Shown here: piece by piece, positions 34,100 to 45,844 of the stretch
How positions within the stretch are numbered: the first letter of the stretch is position 1
Layout: every line of letters starts with the position of its first letter
Position numbers and translations under genes: made by a program
Assembly: GCA_004794785.1 (NCBI GenBank)
Contig: SJOL01007155.1
Coordinates: 925,521-989,520 of the forward strand
From: Opisthorchis felineus
Taxonomy: Eukaryota > Platyhelminthes > Trematoda > Opisthorchiida > Opisthorchiidae
DNA: 64,000 bases
Reading direction: 5' to 3'
The notes under the pieces: model-generated
Databases searched by the model: none
Told to the model about the DNA's origin: nothing
What the model saw: the letters and a program-made list of their open reading frames with translations, nothing else

Positions 34100-37000
34100 A
34101 CATCACCATTGATGTTTAGTATGTTGAATTGCACAACTATGCTTACGACGCTAACCGGATATCGTGTTCCTTTGGGTGAATAATTGGGAATGGTTTGCCA
34201 AAATATCTCGCGGGCATATGGTATGATGCACATCTCCCACTCAGTCTCAAAACCACATCAGTCTTGACTAGGATAGCATGGTTATGACTGTGGAATCGGA
34301 ACTAATGAGTTTAAATTGCGGATTTCGTTCACTCAGAACTAAGCCGCAATTTCAAAAACCTAGTCTGCCGCTGCCATTCTCCCATGCGGGAGGCTAGTTG
34401 CGCGAACAGAACGTCGCACAGTTATGTGTTATTATTTTACAAGGTCGTTCAATCTGACAAGTCTAGACAGCGCGTACATTCCCATCCAACGTTCCTATAA
34501 ATACACACGGTTCTACCGAATCCCATCATCCCACACGGTCGCATTGTGCGGTTGCCTGCTGGTGCAAGCCGCTAAGATAATCGATCAACCAGGGGGGTTC
34601 TAAGGATGTGTCAATGGGTGCAGTAATATGGACGATAAAGAGAATGTTTTACCGGGTCACTGACATTTTGAATATAGAGAAATCGATGCACGAAAGTTTT
34701 GTATCCCAACTGGATGATACGTCAATAACCATGCAGGATTTTATTAGCTGCTGCCCACGTGTGTCAACATGGAAAGTGAAATTCCAGGTTTCCCCGAACA
34801 CGAGCGGCTTTTTAAGGCAACAAATGTTCTTTTCCAATGATGGACACTGACATGCACTTAACAACGTTTCATTTCCACAGAAAACGGCTGAGGGCCTATT
34901 GGTAAGCTGATTAGTTGTTGTCGCTTCTCGCGACATGGGAAAAGATTACGTACATGTGCGAATAAATGCCACGCAAAAGAGCTAGGTTTATGCGACCCTG
35001 GCGCATGAATGTATATCACGACGTCCCAAATAGATATCTCAACTCATAGTAAGAACACAGAACACCACTGAGGACGACACAGAGATGTGCCTCAGACATT
35101 ATCTGACGGCTCTGGAACGGTGCAAGGTCTGTGTGAATTTTGTGTTGCTATCGTGTTTTTAGTTGATTTCGTTTTTCACAGCCACCCATTCAGCATTCAG
35201 TGGGCTGTGGATTAGTAGGAGAAAGACTACTGGTTAGTCAGTGCCGCGTGTCTCACTTGATGGCTAACGTTCACTTTTGTTGTGTAGTAGAATTCGCACC
35301 ATGCCATTTTTCAACATGGGCCCTCATTAAATGTACTATTTTTTCTGGTTGTAACAAACAAAAAGTCCCATTAACTAACATTGTCAAGTGAACACCCACT
35401 GCATATGTGTGACCTGGTACAAACACCAACTTCAGTGGTAATCAAATGCCAAAAGGGTGACCCTGGGTTCATGTAACAGTTAAGCAGACCAATGAGGCAT
35501 TTGCTCAGTGAAATCGTCGTCCCACTGGTTGGGATGATCACCATATTCATGTAGTGGTTATATCCTCAGAGAGGTAATGAGAATTAATTGGTTGCAGATC
35601 AGGCAGCTGCTGATGGATTCGCCGAGCTCGGCAATTTGCTTGTAGACGTTTCATCACCAGTCGTGGAGACGTCATCAGTAAGCTGTTGGGTGGAGATGAC
35701 GAACGGATCCACAACGATCTCAACAACAAAAGCAGTATCTGAGAAGCGTACCTTCGAACAAATATATACTTTACTTTCACAAATTCTTCTATTATTTTTG
35801 TGCTGTATTAGTCAGGTGGGACAAAAATAGGATCCATGGATTTTTGTCAGTTCTCCAAATGAATGGTATGAAGTGCCTTAGAAACGTGGGATTCGTGATC
35901 CCAATCCCGGTACAGCTGAGCGCTGGATAACACAAGTGACAGCGTTCACTTTGCACTCCTATTATCCGCATGTATCACGCATAGCATAGTCTGCTAAAGT
36001 AGTCGAGTTGGACTGGTCTCCAGTAGCACTATTCAGTGATTTTCACCCGTACTCAATTTTTCCGTTTTGCTTTTAGTACAACGTAACAACTCTTCGGGTG
36101 AGCAATCAATTTTGATGAATTCTCATTATTGTTATATCCAATCACTCTAACTTTAACAATGTTCCTTTAGTTTCCTCCTACATTCCGTAAGAAGGTACAC
36201 TCTTTTGAGGTGAAGTCTGTCAAGATATTAAATTTCTTAGTTTACTCGGGAACAATCCCTGCGCTAAACTTAGTTCGACTCGTTTTATCTGACAGTTCGT
36301 CAGAAGTCTGCCGTGCTCTGAAATAAAATGTTTCTGACGTACCTGGAAAACTTACTGCTGATGTTTACAAAATTCTGACTTGTCCAACTAGGAAGCCGAA
36401 ACAGTCGGTCGATTTCCACACCGCATTAGATACTCGCATTTGCACATCAAAGGTAGGCCTGAATGGATGTAAAGCCAATTGATGTCCGAAAGGTTTCCGA
36501 TAGTTATATTTACAGTGATGGAAACATCGCCGGTTTCACAAAAAAACGCAACACCTCAGTTTCATTTTATACGCAGATGCCTTTTTGCACGGATTTTGAT
36601 TTGAAAATGACATTCACACGCTACTAAGTAATGGGGGTGCATTTGTAGACAGCAACATAGTGAAACTCTACGAAGCGGACAGGGGTTTGCTTGAAGCGGT
36701 ATCAGAAAATTCAAACGACGATAACTCTCAGCACTTACGGAAAGCTCGTAGGTCTCAGAGATATAAGATGCATTATCATATCCGGAGACAAAGATATGCA
36801 CAACCAACTTCTAAAGCCAAGTAAAACAGGGGAGAGAATGAGTTTCTCCGCGTCTGCTTATTCCACTAAATCCTAGCACTCAGTAAGATAAGGAATTGGA
36901 TAAGTCCAACTATGTGATGGAGCTCGTAACTTCAACATTTTTCCGAATAAATTCTCACCAGACTTCTTATCCGACTTTTGTAATGGTTACACGGTGACTA

Positions 37001-37260
37001 CCCTCAATATTAATTTGCATTTCTTTCACTTCCATAGTTTTGAATTGATTTTATTGCGTGTTGTGGAGACTGCGCTACATCCAGCCTACCCCTCATCATT
37101 ATTCGAGTTGGAGCGTTCTAGCTCACAGTAGAACAGGCTATCGGAAATGTTTCCTGCTGACAGATTGTGCGGAACAAAATAATTCATATGGCGACTAGAC
37201 CGATTCACTCATTATCCCGAAGTTTTCAATAGGACATTCGGTCCAGGGTCGAAATTTGAA
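34100..37260. other. Intergenic, nothing recognised
   Basis: A string near 35905 (CCGGTACAGCTGAGCGCTGG) may be a decayed tRNA-like head. No ORF with a recognisable domain. Confidence 0.3.
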
Positions 37261-37263
37261 TAT

Positions 37264-37275
37264 GTTGCCTCATTA
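37264..37275. repeat. Target-site duplication, left copy
   Basis: GTTGCCTCATTA, repeated exactly at 37666-37677. Confidence 0.88.
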
Positions 37276-37283
37276 GCGAAATA

Positions 37284-37525
37284 CACTCATTTGCAAACAA
37301 ATTTGGTTTTGCGAGCGACTCACCTGGAACCCAGCTGAGTCTCTCGTTTGTGGTGTTTCCAGGCAACTGAATGTGCTGCACCAGGCCGCCTCATGTTTCA
37401 GTTGGTACGATATTCGAGATATCGCGATGCATGTATATACGTATGTCTGGAAACATCACAAACGAGAGATTCAGCTGGGTTCCAGGTGGGTCTCTCGCAA
37501 AACCAAATTTGTTTGCAAATGAGTG
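37284..37525. repeat. Large inverted repeat (82-bp arms)
   Basis: Arms 37284-37365 and 37444-37525 pair with five mismatches by my count around a 78-nt spacer. Confidence 0.9.
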
Positions 37526-37591
37526 TATTTCGCTAATTTCGTGCAATTTGGTTTCAAGTAAACATAAGGTTGACGAAAACTCGGGGACTGC

Positions 37592-37634
37592 GCCTACCTG
37601 ATGAGCCCCAAGAAGGGCGAAACCGATCGTGGGC
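37592..37634 (+). ncRNA. Hammerhead ribozyme, type I
   Basis: Stem I GCCTAC 37592-37597 with GTGGGC 37629-37634 (six pairs, one U-G). CTGATGA 37598-37604, stem II 37605-37608 with 37615-37618, loop CAAGAA, GAAA 37619-37622, predicted cleavage after C37628. Stem III ACCGAT carries the same G-to-A change as the 28.5 kb copy, so the two may form a subfamily. An outer helix (CATAAGGTTG upstream with CAACCTTATG downstream) is also present. Confidence 0.85.
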
Positions 37635-37665
37635 TGTCGAAGAATTTTCAGCAACCTTATGAGTA

Positions 37666-37677
37666 GTTGCCTCATTA
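37666..37677. repeat. Target-site duplication, right copy
   Basis: An exact repeat of 37264-37275. Confidence 0.88.
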
Positions 37678-37679
37678 TT

Positions 37680-39480
37680 AAGAAAAAGATTTAGGAAATT
37701 TCCTGCACTCTTTAGCTTGTGTGCAAAATCTTTCGAGCGAACAGTTATTGCTGGCGGCGTCAGAAGAACTAAGTTTATTGGTGTGAACGCAGAAAAGAAA
37801 CTGCTGCGCTTTCATGGCTATTAACTGGAGCATCTCAGTGACATTTGTTTTGCATTCTCGATGCTAAATGTTCTGTTCCCGGAAATCAATCAAAAAGGAC
37901 TGTCTCCACTCCAGGATTAACTCAATTTATTCATGCAAAGCCATGGGTTTTCATTAGACCACATGCAGCACCGTTCGCCGCTCGTTGCACACTTCAATAG
38001 ATGTTCAGATACGTTGGCTCCTAATTGTTTCAGTCTGATCAGTTCTGCGGCATTTGAAGTTGGTGGATATTTGTCTGTCCAAAGTCCATGATTTACTGTA
38101 GTGTTTAAAAAAGTGCGGCAGTGCTAATTGGATAACCGAAGCCCAAGTTCATCCTCAGTGAAAAGCTCAGCTTAAGCTTCAGGATGCATCTCAAACCCTC
38201 ATCACTATTGGTCGACAGATCTACCAAAGTGTAGTGCGCTGGTCTCACCTTAAGTACTCTGTGGCTTGGTGAGCGCAGACTCACCTCCATGCTTATCATG
38301 GTATACAGAAGAGTAACGTCCTAGAAAGGCTATCACGAAGGAGTGGCTATTGACCCCTCTTGAAAAATGAACTCTCGTTATGACCACATGTCCCAGGTAG
38401 TAAAAAGCAGAAAAAGTGAAAGCCTACATAAATGATTCCTTGACAGACTTATTGCTCTTCTACTGATTACGTGATTCGATACAATTTGGATGCTGTGAAA
38501 ACGGAAATCCTCCAGTCTTTCCAGGAATCTTGTTGTTGTTTCAAAGAAACCTACCTGGGTTGCTCGCGAACTGAATCGCTTCTGTACGCGCCACTTGTGG
38601 TTGGGTACTTTTTTCGTTTTGCTTTCTAAGGCACCTTTGACGGAACACGTATTTATCCCTTAATTCATGTCTCACAGCCTTGAGACAGACGTCTGCAGAA
38701 ATTGGCATAAAAGCACCCATAGAAATTACTCCTAGTAGAGTGTCAGTTCTGTACTTAGTGTTGGGTGGTTTTGAAGGTCAGAATTTCGGTAATGTACTCA
38801 CATTTCCTGGAAGAGGATTCTGAGTACAGCCTCAGCTCAAGGTGAGAGACAAGTGATATACTAAAAAAACGCCTTGACTTCATCTCCGCTTCACCATACA
38901 AACCGTCGGATAAATGGCTTATGATATGCGCCTTTTAAAAGAGAACCAACAACTTCATTCCTGGCCACAGAAACAGCACCAGGAAGGAGGACTCTAGCTA
39001 AAAAAAGTTTGAAAAAAAGAGGAAAGGTAAGACCAACACTTATCGAGCAGTAAGAATATCTTGTTGACTCTGGAGTTCATTCACGTTTCAGGCCACATTA
39101 ACCAACATCCTGTAGGTTAAGGGAAGCGTTCACTTGTGCTTCACAAAGTACGTCACTCACAATCGTTATTTTACTCTGAAATGAAGTGAACATTTCTGTA
39201 TAATGCTCCTGGATGAGCAGGTCCATGATCTTTCTTGACCCTTCTGGAACGAAGCATGGGTATCGATGGTGTTGAAGTCTGGCTGTCCAGAGATAGAAAA
39301 TTCAACAGACCTCTGACAGAGACTGCTGTGGCTAACCACGGATAACGGCCCCTCTTCGGAGGAGGTTCTTTTTGGAGGGGATACCGTGTAGATTAATCAT
39401 CAGCCGGCGGAAGTGGACGAAAAAATGGCGAGACCCAACGGGAATTATTCTAAACTATTCTTCGGTTGCCAGTTGAGCGA
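37680..39480. other. Intergenic, nothing recognised
   Basis: Short ORFs only. Confidence 0.3.
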
Positions 39481-39629
39481 GCGATTTCATGACTTTTTCT
39501 ACTGATAAGGTGCTTAATCAAGTAGTAGAACATCATAATACCCCTCCGCAACAAACCTTTCTACACATATCGCCCCCAAGTGATGAATTGTCTCATTTAG
39601 TCCCATCAAATTGGTGTTTTATTTGCGAT

Positions 39630-39878
39630 GATGTGTGTTCTAGAATACAGAATAGGTTAGCATCCACTTTTATTCTCTTCATCATAATAAGGCCTTCATA
39701 TAAATTATGGTTGTACGGCAGCGAAGCATCAGTGTTGAACACCCATTTTATGCTGCTGATGGTGATGAACTTGTCAACAGTGAAGTCGAGTACCGCTGGC
39801 ATTAGTGATTTAGCTGAAACAAGCATAATTTTGCCGGATACCTTTCCAGCTGGAAATGTCACTGTGCTTGGTTTTTAA
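39630..39878 (+). pseudogene. Possible LINE reverse-transcriptase 3' remnant
   Basis: The frame contains CSRIQNRLAS followed after a shortened gap by WLYGSEASVL, then STAGI and TVLGF. This resembles the C-terminal part of LINE proteins (ARIxKARLAFxNL, LLYGSETWxL, CLRxIAGI, RVLG). The middle is about 14 residues short and the match is weak. The opposite strand is also open (39593-39862). Confidence 0.3.
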
Positions 39879-39879
39879 G

Positions 39880-42815
39880 CCAATTAGACAGCAATTCTTC
39901 GAATAATCCTTTTCGCCTTGGTTCATTCGTGGCAATCCTCCGTGGCCAGTTTGTCGGGTCCCAACTTCACGGAAAACTAAGCAAGCAGTTTCTCCAGACG
40001 GTACTCTTTGCGGACGCGAACGACATCAAGAACACGGAAGACGTAATACAAAGGGATCTGGTCGTTAAAAGTTTGGCCACTCATGACAGATCGGCCTCTA
40101 AGTGTGAAGTGGGATGTGACGTAAAAACTTCCATATACAGACAGAAGCAGCTGAATCAAAGATATATATTATTCAAGGTGCTTTAGGCCACCGTCACATT
40201 CAGACACAAAATGCTTTCCCCACAGAATTGTAACCAAAAACATGGACAACAGAGAAGGGCTGGTTGTAGTCTCTTAAAACACAAGTGTCTTACATACACA
40301 GATAATCCGACACGATAGACACGTAGAGTACACTCACAAAAGCAGGCTTTGTGCAATGAGGGAAGAGGATAAAACGATGGGGATGATAGATCATTTGCTA
40401 ATCCACACATTATAGTCCCCATCGTTTTCACATAGGACTGGGACAATTCCGAGAGAGATACTCAGTCACTCTATTTCCAAAAGGCTGAATGAATGTTGTG
40501 TCGTAATGGAAGAGGCACACAGAACGTGGACTCACGTTAAATAAGGCAACCATAAGACACAGCAATCGTCCTCTATAAGATATCGTTAAAATGGATTACT
40601 CAGACGTCTAGTGTACGGACTACTCTTGCCACAGTCCACATGCTTTAAACCCGCTCCTCCAGTCATATTATGGAGAGAAGGTACAAAGTACGACATCAAA
40701 TACGAAAAGCAAATTTACTCGTTTTAGAGAGGTGGTCATGACTGGGATGGGGGAATAACTGGAAAAGATTATCTTAAAACAACGCGATACATCGCATTCA
40801 AACCAATTTTCTAGCATCGCATTTTCTCGCAAATATGATGGGCTGGGTCAGAAGACGTTTTCGTTACCGTCCCATCTAGGATTCTGTGAATGACTTTCAG
40901 ATTCTCTTCAGAGTTGCGACAGTTGTTTCCAAACGAACCCAAAACGTTGTCTACTTAGTTATGAAATTTACACACTGACAGTGTGTCTTAACCTGGAATT
41001 TGAAAGTCAGATTTGATCTGACCATAGTGCCACTGCAAAGTTCTCACAAGCTTTTCCAAACAGGATATGAGGACGCCTTATTTCATCAAGTGTGAAATGA
41101 TTTTGCTAAGGGCCGTATGGGAAACCCAGCTCTCAGTAATCCAGTGCCACGAATAAAATTGTCAAACACGCACAACCATGGGTACAATTTGTGAATGGTA
41201 CTATTCTACAATGGGCTTTAGCCATTTCAAACCAGAACCGTTTTAAACCGGTGTGGGGCTGTTCCTCGAGATGGAACATTCGAGAACATACCCCAGTCGA
41301 GACGTAGATTTTTGCGTCTAAACAGAATGCTTAATTCAAAAGGCAGTTCAAGCTACACTCCGCCTAATAGACACATCCCCGATACCATCGCTCGACAAGA
41401 GACAAACTACTCAGACAAGAGACAGACTACTCAAATGAGTGTATTTCACCAACTGTCCTATTATTCTTCAAAAATCTAACTTCCTCGAAAAATCGCCACC
41501 TCCGATCAGAACAAATCTGATTCTTGTTTACAAACAATACGATTTAAACATGAGTTACAAAATGGGACTTGTTTATAGAGTCACAGTAATATATCACAAA
41601 CTAAGTCGCATTGTTGTGGTAGTCGTCGCCGGTCACTGTGTCTGTAAGTAACTGAAGAAACATCTACCTCCAAGTGTGCGATGAATGATGGTTTACATTT
41701 GGTACCGAGGCAACAAAAGTTACATCAAATTAAATGCCCGACAGCATCCCGCATTTAGAAGTAGACGTATGAAAGGCACTAGAAATGAAGTCATTGTAAG
41801 CAGGGTCACAGAAGGAAAGTATTGACTGCGGCGGAAGGAAACGTTACAGCGGGTGAGTTGAATGGAGCTTACGCAGTAGAATCCTTGATGTTCGATAAAA
41901 CAGGATGCAATAGATGCGTATTACTTGAAACAAGTTCGGCTTTAAATGAGAATATCAAAGTAAAGTCAGGCTCACCAATCACTATCCAAGTTAGCACGGC
42001 TGATGCAAGATGAGTTTATTTCGGACGGGGAATATCTTGTGAGCTAACTGAATAAACAGTTAGCATGAGCGAAAACTAAAATGTTCAGTATGTCACAGCA
42101 GGTCTATACTTGCCGAAACATAGAAAAGAAAGTGGGTGTGCAGCAACATGATTAATAAGGATGACAAGCCCGTCAACTTACCGCTAAATTTCTGCATCTG
42201 ACGAGTAAGTAATCAACTGAATGGTTAGTTTGACAAATATATAATCTGGATGGTTAGGTCGCTAGCAAAACTAATCTTAAAAATCTGGTCATTGCCTTCT
42301 CTATTCATGACTGATGCTTGATGTTGGACCAGTTCCTGTAAGATTTACAGGGAAAATGGCGCTTGCGACATGTGGGTGAACCCCATAAAATTTACAAACT
42401 ACTGATTCGTTTAGCTCTGAGTAGTTTGGATACATCAGCGACAGTTCTGCTGCTGGTCAGGAAGGGGTTATTTTTGCAAGCTCCACCCATCCGCACTTTT
42501 TATCCCTGTAATTTAGGGTGGCGTGGACGCGGCTTAAATAGAAAGCTACCTACAAAAGTAGCGGCTTTTCTCCATGGCGCTGAACCCATTTTTACCACTT
42601 ACCTGGTATCCGACATCAAGTTCAAGGAATGAATCCACTGTTTCTTGGCTTTTCAGCATGGACTAGCTTCACTTACCGGAAGAATTCTAAATTTATGAAA
42701 ATCCCAAGTCCCCTCACACTACCAGCCATCTTTAATAGCTCATAGAAAGATAAAATTGACTCGATGAATGAAACTCGCACCTGAGGAGTTGGCACTCGAG
42801 AAACCAGTCAACATG
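39880..42815. other. Intergenic, nothing recognised
   Basis: A short string at 41430-41450 (CAAATGAGTGTATTTCACC) resembles the end of the hammerhead-element body but is too short to call. ORF 41822-42013 plus is unrecognised. Confidence 0.3.
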
Positions 42816-42819
42816 TGTG

Positions 42820-43085
42820 ACTACGTGATGTAAATCCCATAAATGAAAGATAAGTAGCACTCTATCCTGTATAACTGTGGGTTGGTCACACTGCTGCTCA
42901 GACCTTTTGCCAAAAGGTATGGCATTCAGTCTACCAACCCGGAAGTTGTGGGTTCGAGACTCTTCAGATTTTCAAGAGATGCGCACTACTGATTATCCTC
43001 AGTAATGATGAAAAAGCTCTACAGCGCTTCTCGGCCTTTCATGACAGGTTGGCTTCGCCTACAGGATGGAATCTCCATTGAAGAA
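42820..43085 (+). mobile_element. SINE-like repeat, copy 2
   Basis: Aligns with 33839-34095. The B-box-like string GTGGGTTCGAGACTC (near 42948) is better preserved here, and the 3' part CAGCGCTTCTCGGCCTTTCA then TGACAGG is shared. Confidence 0.5.
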
Positions 43086-43089
43086 ACAA

Positions 43090-45820
43090 ATGAATTCAAA
43101 CTCCCTCCTTTGCTTCGGGTTGAGTCTGATTGGTAGGTCTGATTCCTTCCCAACAGTGTGCATGGCTGGTCCCGTTAGACCTGCTATGCATGCTCACTGA
43201 GGGCGGCGACAGATTTCATTCCCTGTGTTGATCGATGGTTAAGCTGAGGAATCTAAGCGCCAGTGAAAATCAAAATCTACTGTGATTTGGCACGTGCAGT
43301 TTAGCGGTTCACTGACCAAGAGCTGAGGGACGCGTACAACTGTATGAAATCATTCGGTAGCCAGAACAGTGAACTTCAAAATAAAATACATTTAGACTAG
43401 GTTTAATAATCCATTTGGTTGGAGGTGGCCGGAAAACAGGATGAAAACATCCACACTACCTTACCTTCAATTGACTTATAGTTTCGGGGAGAAATATTAT
43501 AAGGAAAAAGTGCCCAACTTCGGTAGTGTTCTCTTAATACAAGGGGATCCTCTTTATTATTTCCCATTTCACAGTGACAATAATGATGAAAATTTCAAAA
43601 TAAAGACCAAAAATTTAGGTACCCGAGAAATATCTTTTATACTTAATGCCAAAGTTAGGTGTATGAAATAATTTCAGATGTGTGATGCATGGAGTCTTCC
43701 CGATTGGTGAGCATTGTAAGACTATCCATTTTGGTCAGGAGAATCTTTAAGTACCAAGCGGAGACGAATTTTCTCCATATCTGATAACTGTTGCTCCTAT
43801 TCAGTATCTTAGCTTAAACAGGCAATGCATGTTTCCGGTGCTGCATAGACTGTGGGTTCTTTAACTGAATGTCATCATCGGCCAGAAAACGGCTTTTTAG
43901 TCCCCTGAAATCTGCTCCCTAATATCAAAGCTTTGCAAAATGAGCTGAAAAACAGTAGCGCATGGTGCAGTAGTTAGATACAGTCCTTTCTTCAATGCAG
44001 TGCTGAATTAATAATTTTCGTCAGACATGATGGAATCCAAAGTCTGGATCCAAGGCCAGTTTCGCTGCAGTGGTGGATATCATCGGCAAACTCTCTTTAG
44101 AGTCATTTACCTGAGGAAACATCACGATGAAAAGGCCCTGCTGCGAAATTCCATGTTGACCTCTTAGGTGAGATGGTAGTACAGCAACAAGAAACACTGC
44201 TAGTGAGGTAGAACTCGGGACTTAGTGAAAGTTTGCATGATCCGTCGGTTTGTTTGTCAGAGGGAGCGCGATACGCCTGCCGCATTGACGCTCAAGCAGA
44301 AAGTTGATCTCAGACTACTCGTGAGTAGATAAATGTTTAACATTTTCAGGGCATCGAAGGGACATGCACGGCGGTCCCAGTTGAAATTTGAAAGCCTAGG
44401 AGTGAACCCTCAGCCAAAATGAAAGAATCCTACGGTTACCAAGAAGTTGACACCTAGATGCTGCCAGCCTCCACCAATAAATTGCCGTACGCCTGTTTCT
44501 GTATCACTAGGGCACGTAAAGGATTTTTGTCGCTTTGGTGAATCAGAACTTAACACGAAGCTATTGCAAGGAGCAGATTTACATTGAAGAAGAAAAGCCT
44601 GATTTTCTCAAGGGTTTCGCTCCATTGGCGGACTAATTTTTTTATGCACCTACCTCTACAAAGACTACAGCTGGGAAAGTCACAAAGTGGTCTTTTTCTA
44701 GAGGTGGATACTAAAGTGCCTTCATAACGAACTAAGCATTTTCTCTTCATCTTACATTCTGTTCTCCCCGACGCTCTACTTATTTATACCGTCACAATGG
44801 GATTTTTCGAAAAGCAAAGTCTTTCTCAGGTAATCTTCACGGCTTTCTGCCTTCCCTGGTGCTTCTGGTTGACTTCGCCTGGGTGGAAAACCCTCAATAG
44901 TCCTTCCTAGTTTCAAGCTTAGTCCTCTAAAAGTTGTATGTCTTCAGCAAAGCACTCAACTAAATTAGACAGTCCTCAGTTTAATTGGTCTTTCCACTTA
45001 GGTCTCCAAATTACATTCCTTTAGGTTTGCTAGCCATCGGTCCGTCCTATGTAGCCCACCAGTTAGGTATGCAACCTCATTTGACTTCCCCATTTCCTTC
45101 ATGCGCTCTTTACTAAAGCTGGAAGCTGCAAAGAGCCACACGAATTTCGATACAGCTTATAGCTAAGGAATGAAATTTCACTTCCGGGTTGGTTTTGTAA
45201 CCTGACAGAAGAAATGTGATTAAGTGCCATATAAATTTGGCGAACTTTCTCAAACAATGACATTTTTACACAGAAAATTAGCTGAATTCTTCGAACCAAT
45301 TGTAGTTTCATGGCTTATAACAAGCAGTTTATTTTATCGGGTGCTTGTTTTTTGCCTGTTTGTGAGGTAGAATTTCATGGTTATGGCCTTTGACCCACTC
45401 ATTGGGCGTCGTAACTTGACTGTAGGTATTTCATCAGTACAGCTTGAGTGGGTATCACTCACCGCGATAACAACTCTAAAGTAATCTTTCGTGCCATCTA
45501 TTAAACTCCATCGAAAAGTGTAATAGCTTATCCTCAAAATTTGAGGTTTGTTCATCATACAGGCCAAAAGGGCCAGCCCTCATTCCTGACTGATGAAGGC
45601 CGAACTACACTCGAACCAACCCGTGTGTTTTCACACTGTAAGCTCGAAAAACGCTGCTGTGTGCCACAGCAACACCCAAAAGAGATGTTGCGTCGAAACT
45701 TCAAATCTTTGCCACTGCAGCCAAGCATTCGTCCAAAACCTTTATGACCTCTGAAGAGCCCAAACGCAACACTGGATTATCCCATGTCTAACGCCTTCAT
45801 TGACCTACTAAAATGTCATA
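43090..45820. other. Intergenic, nothing recognised
   Basis: An A-box-like string at about 43959 (GCGCATGGTGCAGTAGTTAG) hints at another decayed SINE. ORF 43441-43671 plus (76 residues) is unrecognised. Confidence 0.3.
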
Positions 45821-45823
45821 TTG

Positions 45824-45842
45824 CACACACACACACACACAC
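45824..45842. repeat. CA microsatellite
   Basis: A pure CA run. Confidence 0.95.
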
Positions 45843-45844
45843 TC

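Larger units (their letters stand above)
37276..37665 (+). mobile_element. Complete hammerhead-bearing element with palindromic body, flanked by 12-bp TSD
   Basis: A 390-bp unit between perfect 12-bp direct repeats. Order: inverse body including the longer segment GGCCGCC...GATATTCGAGATATCGCG (37284-37443), direct body (37444-37525), linker, ribozyme, and 3' arm ending CTTATGAGTA. The layout matches the 28.3 kb insertion but retains more inverse sequence. There is no ORF. Confidence 0.9.

Noticed and set aside
28348..37525. Inverted repeats as ends of a cut-and-paste DNA transposon
   Set aside because: The inverse arms are internal to the unit and not at both ends, the duplications are 12-14 bp rather than a fixed short length, and there is no transposase.
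41430..41450. CAAATGAGTGTATTTCACC as another hammerhead-family copy
   Set aside because: Only about 16 bases match and the flanks do not continue the family.
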